From positions 27,342 through 91,341 of the forward strand of contig JAEURH010000003.1 of assembly GCA_016789365.1 (NCBI GenBank): 64,000 bases of DNA, in the 5' to 3' direction. The position numbers and the translations under genes are program-made. Below the pieces are notes generated by a model that was given only the letters and a program-made list of their open reading frames with translations, was not told the origin of the DNA and ran no database searches. This DNA comes from Anaerolineales bacterium (GTDB lineage Bacteria > Chloroflexota > Anaerolineae > Anaerolineales > Villigracilaceae). Of this stretch, positions 57,641 through 64,000 are shown piece after piece (the stretch's first letter is position 1; each line of letters opens with the position of its first letter).

Positions 57641-59245
57641 TTACGGAATATATCCTGCACATTTACTTGGCTCACCCCATGTACATGTACAACCACATTG
57701 ACCATCCCATGCATAAGGATAGGAACAGCCAGGGTCTTTAGGTACAGTACATCCGCTAGGGTCACCACCTGGGTCATCTTCTGGCCTATCTTTTGGTGGC
57801 TCACATGAATTGAAAAGCACGTTTTCATTCACAGTAGATAACTCACCACTTGGGCTACCAACACAAACACCATCCACTGGGGTTGTGCCTGCTGGGCATA
57901 ATGGAAGCGTATTGGCAGTGCCGGGGTTTGCTGAACAGCATTGGGTATTTGTATCATACGTCATGCCGGGTAAACAGGCAGTGCCAGTCAAAGTATCAGG
58001 CGTGCCACCCCATATACAAGTATTGCCATCTTGTATATATCCTTGCGGACAAGCCGAAGCACAAGAATTTTCATTTACAGTACAAGAGCCTGTGGCAATC
58101 AATGGTCCAACTTCGCCTGGCTTACATTCAAATTTGCTGGTTTCTCCAGATAATAAAGTACAACCGGGTGCGTCAAATGTCCAATTATCTGGTGGTGTGT
58201 TATCTACCTTAAAAGTCACAATGGTATAAGGCAAGTATGTACCAGAACACAAAGCGTTTTGGGTTACAGATACAGTATTGCAATCTACTTGGGTCATACA
58301 GTTATCAGGTTGACCGTTAATATCTAGCCCGTTGTAGGCTAAAATTTCGCAGGCAGGTGCAAAGTGAACAGGCTCCTCCACGACACAACGGAAGCCGAGG
58401 TCTGGCAAGGTAAGTGTCGGGTCAAGTGAGAAGCGGTTTGATGGAAAGACCGATTCAGAACCATCCTGATAACTGCTTCCGCGCACCGAGCGTTTTTCTC
58501 CGAAGTCAGGTCCGAGCGGGTTTTCACCTACAGAACTATTGTAATAATCAGGCGCATACCAATCAGCAACCCATTCGCGTGCATTGCCTGCCATATCTAA
58601 GGCGCTGTAATAACTAATGCCATTTTTGTATTCAGTTACTTTGGTGGTTTTACCTACACATGATTGAAAATTAAGCAAATCACAAGCAGGTGCGCCATCA
58701 CCCCATGGAAAAATATTGCCATCAGGTCCGCGGGCTGTTTTTTCCCATTCGGCTTCGGTGGGTAAACGTCCGTTTACATATTCGCAGTATTCTGAGGCTT
58801 GTGTGTGTGTTACACCAGTTACTGGGAAGTTGATAAATTTATAATCTTTATAAATGGGGTTGTTATCTGGGTCTGGTGGTGTGCAATGCCCTGCCGCTAC
58901 ACAACCTGCATATTGTGCATTGGTTACTTTGGTACTATAAATCCAAAAATCACTGACGGTTACTTCGTGCACAGGGTTATCTTCTTTATCGCCACCCATA
59001 ATGAATTTGCCACCTGGCACGGCAACTAATAACGTCCCATCTACATAGCGATAGGTAGAGCCAACTTCCATGAGTGGACCAGCAAGATCAATTGTTTCCA
59101 ATGTTGGCGTTTCGTCTGTTGTTGGTTGCTGTTCTTGTTCCCCTTCACCATCACCTGCCGCACCTGGTTGAATAGGTGCATTACAAGACATTACAATGAT
59201 GGAAACAAGTGCGATGAAAGATGTAAAGTTAATAAATCTTTTCAT
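57641..59245 (-). CDS. FGE-sulfatase-fold lipoprotein with Cys-rich tail (paralogue 1)
   Basis: I choose ATG 59245 (MKRFINFTSF) with AAAGGAGAAGAA upstream; a TTG 15 bp earlier would lie in that site. The 534-residue product has a lipobox (VMSC), a short stalk, then an FGE-type fold (about residues 60-290): GGKFIMGGDKEDNPVHEVTVSDFWIYSTKVTN, LPTEAEWEKTARGPDG, FPWGDG, ALDMAGNAREWVADW, VRGSSYQDG and GFRCVV. The two catalytic cysteines of true formylglycine-generating enzymes are absent, so binding rather than catalysis is likely. The rest is Cys-rich (CPQGYIQDGNTC, CCSANPGT). A paralogue follows upstream at 59424-61181. Confidence 0.88.
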   Translation of the reverse strand: MKRFINFTSFIALVSIIVMSCNAPIQPGAAGDGEGEQEQQPTTDETPTLETIDLAGPLMEVGSTYRYVDGTLLVAVPGGKFIMGGDKEDNPVHEVTVSDFWIYSTKVTNAQYAGCVAAGHCTPPDPDNNPIYKDYKFINFPVTGVTHTQASEYCEYVNGRLPTEAEWEKTARGPDGNIFPWGDGAPACDLLNFQSCVGKTTKVTEYKNGISYYSALDMAGNAREWVADWYAPDYYNSSVGENPLGPDFGEKRSVRGSSYQDGSESVFPSNRFSLDPTLTLPDLGFRCVVEEPVHFAPACEILAYNGLDINGQPDNCMTQVDCNTVSVTQNALCSGTYLPYTIVTFKVDNTPPDNWTFDAPGCTLLSGETSKFECKPGEVGPLIATGSCTVNENSCASACPQGYIQDGNTCIWGGTPDTLTGTACLPGMTYDTNTQCCSANPGTANTLPLCPAGTTPVDGVCVGSPSGELSTVNENVLFNSCEPPKDRPEDDPGGDPSGCTVPKDPGCSYPYAWDGQCGCTCTWGEPSKCAGYIP

Positions 59246-59371
59246 TTCTTCTCCTTTCAAATTACGTTTGAAGATTATAACCCTGAGGTTTTTGGATTTA
59301 CTATGCTTACGGCATCACCCAAAGGTCATAAGGAATTATGAGATTAAATTTGATGAATCACTATGATTAAT

Positions 59372-59408
59372 AAAAAAATACTCTGAGATACCTCAGAGTA
59401 TTTTTTTA
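59372..59408. terminator. Terminator between the two FGE-fold lipoprotein genes
   Basis: AAAAAAATACTCTGAG and CTCAGAGTATTTTTTT form a perfect 16-bp stem with loop ATAC; it can end transcription from the gene at 59424-61181. Confidence 0.9.
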
Positions 59409-59423
59409 TTGTGATGTGAAAAT

Positions 59424-61181
59424 TTATTTTGGTTCACAAACATTCGCTGATTCGTTCCATTTGCAGGTGGTTTGAGCAACACAGCGAGACTCAGTATCAA
59501 TTGGGGCACAAACGGTATCTTCAATGGTGGAGCATTTAAGGGTATTTACGCGAACTGTAATACACCCTTCGCCACCTACTGTTTCTTGAAGCACCGGCAC
59601 ACAAGCATTTATATTTTCATTAAAGATTGTTCCTGCGGGGCAACCAAGCAAAACACTACCCGGATTTGGCTGGCAACACTGGAAGTTTTCATTATAAGCA
59701 TACCCAGCCGCACAGCCAGCAAATGTCTGTTGTGCTAATGTAGGGTTATTAATACCAAATGGCGTATTGCTTTGCCCATTGGGTGGGGCACACATCCCAG
59801 CCGCATCATCAAAATACAAACCAATAGGGCAAAAACCATCTAACCCGATGCTAGCCACGCAGAATTGTTGTCCATTGTTTTCTTTGGTGATATATCCAAT
59901 CGGACATCCGCCGGTGCTAGGTTGAGCAGCTATTGGCGAATACACACAAGAACGGCTAGAGGCGTCAAAAGTGTAGCCGCTATCACAAACCGGGCTTAAG
60001 CCACTTACGTCAACTTGGCTCGTACAAGCTGGATTACAAACCACAACCTCATTGGTTGATTCAATCCCACGAGGTCCACGACAGGTCAAAGTTCTTAATC
60101 CGCCTTCAACTTTTTCTTCACATTGGATGCGTGTACCTCGTTCATCCCATACAGATTCAAATGAAATTTGCACAACTGCATAACCATCGCCTTGTTGGCA
60201 ATATTGATTAAGCACCACGCCTTCTGGCAAAGCACAGGTATTCGTGCTTACTTGTGTATTTACTGGAACCCCAGCCCGTAATTGACAATATGGGGCAAAT
60301 GGCTGAGGGTTAGCCACAGCACAACGAAAACCAATGTCTCGTCCGCTATCTAACGGTTCATTAAAGCGGCGTATGGTTGAAGAAATTTGCTCTGGTGCCG
60401 ATTCAAATGAACTGCCGCGAATTACACGATATTGACCGATTTCTGGTCCAGTGGGATTCTCTACTGGTGATTGACCGTAATAATTAGCATCGTACCAATC
60501 AAAAGCCCATTCAAATACATTCCCTGCCATATCGAATAACCCAAATGGACTAGTGCCGTTTTCATAAGTTGTGACTTTTGTAGTGCGCCCAAAACAATTT
60601 GCGAAATTTAACAATTCACATGAAGGGTTGGCATTTCCCCATGGATAGGCAGTTCCGCTCACTGAGGCTCTTTCCCATTGCGCTTCGGTTGGCAAGCTTC
60701 CTTGAATCCAACTGCAATATGATTGGGCTTGTTCCCAATTAACACCAACTACTGGATGGCTAGCAAATTCGGGATTGCTAAAAACGGGTCCGCCTAGCTC
60801 TTGCGTTGGCGCAGTACATACGCCAGCCCGCACACATTGCTCATACATGCGGTTGGTAACTTTCGTTTGTTGTATCCAGTATCCGCTTAAATTAACAGAA
60901 TGTTTTGCACCATAGATATTATCCCCCATGGCAAACTCACCAGCAGGGATGTAAACCAACACACTGCCATCTATCCACTTCATAGATTCTGCGCTTCCTG
61001 GACCGCCTAATGCAACGGGTGCTAATACGGGAACAGATTCAGCAGTGGGTACTTGGGTTGATGCTTCTCCTGTGGCAGTGACTACCACAACCACAGTCTC
61101 TGGAGTAGTAGGCGCACATGCTGATAGCATAAAAATAATAGTTAATGTAAATGCCAGAACTATATATCGAACTTGTTTCAT
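59424..61181 (-). CDS. FGE-sulfatase-fold lipoprotein with Cys-rich tail (paralogue 2)
   Basis: A 585-residue protein with a lipobox (MLSAC), a Val/Thr-rich stalk, and an FGE-type domain (about residues 65-290): YIPAGEFAMGDNIYGAKHSVNLSGYWIQQTKVTN, GSLPTEAQWERASVSG, YPWGNANPSCELLNFANC, LFDMAGNVFEWAFDWY, VIRGSSFESA and DIGFRCAV. Like its paralogue it lacks the catalytic cysteine pair. The C-terminal 300 residues contain about 25 cysteines in short spaced motifs (CPIGYIT, CCQPNPGS, CAPIDTESRC), resembling extracellular disulphide-rich repeats. AAAGGAG precedes the ATG. Its terminator is at 59372-59408. Confidence 0.88.
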   Translation of the reverse strand: MKQVRYIVLAFTLTIIFMLSACAPTTPETVVVVVTATGEASTQVPTAESVPVLAPVALGGPGSAESMKWIDGSVLVYIPAGEFAMGDNIYGAKHSVNLSGYWIQQTKVTNRMYEQCVRAGVCTAPTQELGGPVFSNPEFASHPVVGVNWEQAQSYCSWIQGSLPTEAQWERASVSGTAYPWGNANPSCELLNFANCFGRTTKVTTYENGTSPFGLFDMAGNVFEWAFDWYDANYYGQSPVENPTGPEIGQYRVIRGSSFESAPEQISSTIRRFNEPLDSGRDIGFRCAVANPQPFAPYCQLRAGVPVNTQVSTNTCALPEGVVLNQYCQQGDGYAVVQISFESVWDERGTRIQCEEKVEGGLRTLTCRGPRGIESTNEVVVCNPACTSQVDVSGLSPVCDSGYTFDASSRSCVYSPIAAQPSTGGCPIGYITKENNGQQFCVASIGLDGFCPIGLYFDDAAGMCAPPNGQSNTPFGINNPTLAQQTFAGCAAGYAYNENFQCCQPNPGSVLLGCPAGTIFNENINACVPVLQETVGGEGCITVRVNTLKCSTIEDTVCAPIDTESRCVAQTTCKWNESANVCEPK

Positions 61182-61220
61182 TCAATCTCCTTTTCCTGTA
61201 AACACAGTCTTAATATTATA

Positions 61221-61263
61221 AAAGAAAAATGCCTTGTAGATTCATTATATATCTGCAAGGCAT
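61221..61263 (-). terminator. Terminator of the 61315-62367 lipoprotein gene
   Basis: On the minus strand ATGCCTTGCAGAT and ATCTACAAGGCAT pair (13 bp, one mismatch) around a 9-nt AT loop, then TTTTTCTTT. Confidence 0.82.
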
Positions 61264-61314
61264 CTTTGCTTTCTTGATTCTCTTATGTTTATCTAATTTT
61301 AATCATAGTTTTTA

Positions 61315-62367
61315 TTAAGGTTGAATACAATAACAAACGACTTGATTACCAAAATTAAAACATACTGTATATTCCGGAGGGCATCCGCCTGAAGCCGGGG
61401 GATCTTGGCCGGGCTTCGGTGGCAAAGGACATAAACCTGGTTCGTTGCCTGTCGGTTGAAAACCAATTGCCATGCGGCAAGTATTATCTAATTCAGAAAG
61501 TTCTTTGATTGGATAAAAATACTCAAACTCAATCAAAGACGTGCCTGCTTGTTCATGGGTATAGTGGTCATTAAAGTCAAACAAAGCAGGATTCAAATCA
61601 TCGGTACCTGCCCATACTCCAACCATAAAAGATGCGTCACCTTCAAGAATACTTCGCTTTACCGCAACCTCAACAGCATAAGGGTCTTGTGGTGAAATTC
61701 TGCCCCATGCCAAATCTGGGTCATCCCCTTGGCTTGTGCCAAAAACAAGTGTTTCATAGCCGTTACCCTCTGTAAATGTATTGTCGGAATACATGGTTTT
61801 TACACCGCCAACATCATTGTTTGAATCAAACCAAACTTCCACTCCATTTGTAGACCATCCTTCTAAAGAGGGTTCTGAAACTAAAATCAACCAGTCGCCA
61901 CCACCGTCGATATCCAAATCAATTTCAAAGCCGTATTTTCCATTCAATACATAACTGGAATCATTATTCTTAAATTTTATTTGAGCATAAAGCCATGTAT
62001 CATCTTCATAAAACAATGCACCTTGAATATCAAGCGCAGGGTAATATACATCCATTGTATTGGCATTAAATGGTCTTTCATAACGCCCAAATGTAAAGCG
62101 GTCACCACTAGGTGCTCGTTTATCATCAGCAGTAATAGATGAGTCTTGGTCGCCTATCACGCCACTTTGCTTTTCGGGTAACTCATCTGGAATCAAGACA
62201 TGCACAATTGGTGTTGGCTCGGCAGTAGCCGTTGGTGACTCTGCCGTATCAGTTACTTCTGAGTCGGAGCCACCACTTGCTTCTAATGGCGCAGTATTAC
62301 CTTGACCACAAGCAAGTGTTACAACCAAAATAACAAGTACAAAAACTAAAGAATTTTTCTTTTGCAT
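61315..62367 (-). CDS. Lipoprotein with Asp/Asn-rich extracellular domain, unknown function
   Basis: I choose ATG 62367 (MQKKNSLVFVL) with AGAGG 6 nt upstream; a longer frame to 62406 has no support. The 350-residue product has a lipobox (VTLAC), a Glu/Thr/Ala-rich stalk, and a mature beta-rich domain with ALDIQGALFYEDDTWLYAQIKFKN, FEIDLDIDGGGDWLILV and VEVWFDSNNDVGG. The Asp/Asn loops suggest calcium binding, and DDTWLYAQIKF resembles carbohydrate-binding or DOMON-like folds; this is weak. The C-terminus has six cysteines (CPPEYTVCFNFGNQVVCYC). Confidence 0.78.
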   Translation of the reverse strand: MQKKNSLVFVLVILVVTLACGQGNTAPLEASGGSDSEVTDTAESPTATAEPTPIVHVLIPDELPEKQSGVIGDQDSSITADDKRAPSGDRFTFGRYERPFNANTMDVYYPALDIQGALFYEDDTWLYAQIKFKNNDSSYVLNGKYGFEIDLDIDGGGDWLILVSEPSLEGWSTNGVEVWFDSNNDVGGVKTMYSDNTFTEGNGYETLVFGTSQGDDPDLAWGRISPQDPYAVEVAVKRSILEGDASFMVGVWAGTDDLNPALFDFNDHYTHEQAGTSLIEFEYFYPIKELSELDNTCRMAIGFQPTGNEPGLCPLPPKPGQDPPASGGCPPEYTVCFNFGNQVVCYCIQP

Positions 62368-62454
62368 ATAACCTCTTTTCAATATTAGTTCATTGTATAC
62401 AATCAAATAAGGTATATGCTATGGGATATTGGGGCTATTTTGTATAAGATAAAA

Positions 62455-63030
62455 TTAATTTATGCAGTAATTATAATAATAGCCTGGTCCAAGCCCGCTC
62501 CATGATGGACACCAACTTGGTTGTGATGCAGAAGAATACCGATACAAATATGGAGGGAGCAATGAAGGATTTTCCCAAATAATTTCATCACCGTCGCTTG
62601 GCGGAAAATCTTGACAATACTCGCCATACTTGACCCAACCGCTAGGGAAAAAACTATCATCCCAATCATAAACGCTATAACATTGTGTAATGGTTTTTTG
62701 CATTGGCACATATACCCAAAACTTTGCACCAGCAAACCCTACTACTACATTTTTTCCTGATGCTTTTTTTGAAGTAATACATTGCACGCGATTATCATCT
62801 ACTTGATTACAATGCAAGCCATACGAATCTCCACCTTCCACTTGAACAAAACCATTATTCAAATCTGACTTTGAAATTTTATCATTCACTTGAAAGACAA
62901 AAATGATTCCGCCTTTGCTATCGTTCCTTACTTCTATAAGAGTAACGACTGTATTTTCTTTCGGTTTAGCAGAAACATTATAGACAGGGAGCATTAACAA
63001 GATAAACAATAAAATCCGAATGTATTTCAT
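62455..63030 (-). CDS. Small secreted protein, paralogue 3
   Basis: The 191-residue product has a signal peptide (IRILLFILLMLPVYNVSA) and the family pattern VTLIEVRNDSKGGIIFVFQVNDKISKSDL, GLHCNQVDDNRVQCITSK, FAGAKFWVYVP, QCYSVYDW and WVKYGEYCQDFPPSDGD. It is the most divergent of the three paralogues and lacks the terminator copy seen in the others. Its ATG overlaps the TGA of the methyltransferase gene upstream, so it is translated as the second gene of that transcript. Confidence 0.83.
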   Translation of the reverse strand: MKYIRILLFILLMLPVYNVSAKPKENTVVTLIEVRNDSKGGIIFVFQVNDKISKSDLNNGFVQVEGGDSYGLHCNQVDDNRVQCITSKKASGKNVVVGFAGAKFWVYVPMQKTITQCYSVYDWDDSFFPSGWVKYGEYCQDFPPSDGDEIIWENPSLLPPYLYRYSSASQPSWCPSWSGLGPGYYYNYCIN

Positions 63031-63674
63031 ACAGCCTCTCTCTCATACAAAGACATTTCCCAAACAAATAAACGCTTGGTTAACGTTCGAGAAAAGCCCA
63101 ATTCATTCAGCAAAGATTCCATTTGCTGAATTGGATGAATAAAAACGCGAAACGGGTCATTGCTAAGTTTTTGAAAAAAGTTGACGATGCCCAATGCAAT
63201 TCTAAAATACCATGTCTCACGCGGATACGTCATCACCAATGCGCGTTTGCTGTGTTTGCCAGCCGCAGTTAACAACTCGCGATAGTTTGGATAGCAACAA
63301 ACCACTCTATCTAATGTAACAATATCTGTTTTATCAACTTCTTTTTCAACATCTGTAAAATCAGCATGGATAAATTTTATTAAATCTATTTTGCTACGCT
63401 TCATCGATTCTTCTTTAGCAACTTTCAAATAAGCGGATGAAGCATCTACGTGAATTACATTATCAACAACACCTTGCATCAACTCGTGATAAATCGTGCC
63501 AACGCCACCACCAATATCTAATAAACTTGCATTCTTTAATTTCAAAGAACGAACTGCTTCTAAAATTAATTTTGTTTGTTTAGCAGGTCCGTGCTTAAGA
63601 TAATACTTAATATCTTCTTTCGCACGGTCTTCATTAAATTGAGTATCTGTGATTTCACAACAATTACAAGGCAT
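63027..63674 (-). CDS. Class I SAM-dependent methyltransferase
   Basis: A 215-residue enzyme: LLDIGGGVGTIYHELM (motif I, SAM binding), VIHVDASSAYLKVAKEE, KFIHADFTDV and IVTLDRVVCCYPNYRELL. The N-terminus has three cysteines (MPCNCC). The DRVVCCYPNY segment recalls magnesium-protoporphyrin methyltransferase-like proteins, but no tetrapyrrole genes are near, so only the fold is certain. It ends in a 4-bp overlap with the small secreted protein gene and begins 6 bp after the acyl-CoA synthetase stop. Confidence 0.87.
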   Translation of the reverse strand: MPCNCCEITDTQFNEDRAKEDIKYYLKHGPAKQTKLILEAVRSLKLKNASLLDIGGGVGTIYHELMQGVVDNVIHVDASSAYLKVAKEESMKRSKIDLIKFIHADFTDVEKEVDKTDIVTLDRVVCCYPNYRELLTAAGKHSKRALVMTYPRETWYFRIALGIVNFFQKLSNDPFRVFIHPIQQMESLLNELGFSRTLTKRLFVWEMSLYEREAV

Positions 63675-63680
63675 ATTATA

Positions 63681-64000
63681 TTATTCCCTTATCTTTTTAA
63701 TTTCTTCCACCGCTTGCGGATTCACCAATGAGGATGTATCGCCTAATTCCAAACCAAGATATGCAGAGCGAATCATTCTTCGCATTACTTTGGCGTTGCG
63801 TGTTTTTGGTAAGTCATTCACAAATAAAATTTCTTTTGGTGCAAGTGGTTTGCCCATTTCATCTATTACCATTTTATTTAATGCTTGACGAAGTGCATCG
63901 CTTCTTTCTACGTTCGGCTTGGTGACTGCAAACAGAATCAGCTCACTCCCTTTGACATCGTGCGGCACACCAATTGCGGCGGCTTCAACAATATCTTTAT
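63681..64000 (-). CDS. AMP-forming acyl-CoA synthetase (acetyl-CoA synthetase-like), N-terminal part beyond window
   Basis: The visible C-terminal 106 codons are the mobile domain of an ANL-superfamily ligase: EAAAIGVPHDVKGSELILFAV, LRQALNKMVIDEMGKPLAPKEILFVNDLPKTRNAKVMRR, where the lysine of NAKVMRR matches the catalytic lysine that is acetylated in acetyl-CoA synthetases. The enzyme joins a carboxylic acid to CoA through an acyl-AMP intermediate. The reading frame is open through position 64000, so the gene continues outside. It probably starts the transcript that includes the methyltransferase and secreted protein. Confidence 0.88.
   Translation of the reverse strand, partial: KDIVEAAAIGVPHDVKGSELILFAVTKPNVERSDALRQALNKMVIDEMGKPLAPKEILFVNDLPKTRNAKVMRRMIRSAYLGLELGDTSSLVNPQAVEEIKKIRE

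Noticed and set aside
57641-61181. Active formylglycine-generating enzymes for sulfatase maturation
   Set aside because: The catalytic cysteine pair is absent and no sulfatase gene is nearby; the fold is used for something else.

Overview
The window reads as chromosomal DNA of a low-GC bacterium, most likely a filamentous Chloroflexota of the class Anaerolineae. This is inferred from protein families only: a giant DUF11/SdrD-B surface protein with a built-in sortase, GAF-type orphan histidine kinases, an M29 aminopeptidase, PepF, a CpXC protein, a UMF1-type transporter, and many lipoproteins with short Thr/Pro-rich stalks. No rRNA, tRNA, CRISPR array, transposase or phage structural gene was seen. 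Both ends cut genes: an L,D-transpeptidase-like protein on the left and an AMP-forming acyl-CoA synthetase on the right.

Layout. 0-11.7 kb: a SWIM zinc-finger protein, a GH13 enzyme with a histone-like lysine tail, a 7TM-type sensor kinase, an acetyltransferase, an M29 aminopeptidase and an operon of small proteins ending in YjbQ. 11.7-20.5 kb: one 2913-residue secreted protein with DUF11-like repeats, eight SdrD-B repeats, an LPNSG motif and a C-terminal sortase domain. 20.7-28.2 kb: a GAF/PAS kinase, PepF, a CpXC protein and a GH25-SH3-phosphodiester glycosidase. 28.3-33.6 kb: YraN, a glycosyltransferase and a Ser/Thr kinase, divergent from an FHA/winged-helix regulator, then Ffh. 33.9-38.9 kb: a transporter, a membrane protein, a thioredoxin-like lipoprotein with an in-frame TGA at the first redox cysteine, and an aldehyde dehydrogenase with a second lysine tail. 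39-49.3 kb: two CoA-transferase subunits separated by a hydrolase, a membrane-protein pair, then a dense housekeeping run (HAD, EamA, STAS, RarA, phosphatase, GNAT, Smr). 49.4-54.9 kb: a glutamate-cysteine-ligase-like/M20 peptidase fusion, a lipoprotein, and an aminotransferase behind what looks like a complete tryptophan-codon attenuator. 55-63 kb: a secretome island with three paralogous small secreted proteins, two FGE-fold lipoproteins with Cys-rich tails, another lipoprotein, a membrane acyltransferase and a methyltransferase.

The strongest unannotated signals are: (1) the probable selenoprotein at 36.6-37.1 kb, where TGA sits in a U-x-x-C position with a perfect SECIS-like hairpin whose loop is 28-30 nt downstream; (2) the promoter, near-leaderless peptide with tandem Trp codons, and terminator upstream of the aminotransferase at 54.6-54.9 kb; (3) the adhesin-sortase single-chain protein carrying its own sorting-like motif. 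Intergenic spaces also hold several families of dispersed inverted repeats, one of which supplies the C-terminus and stop codon of a hydrolase.
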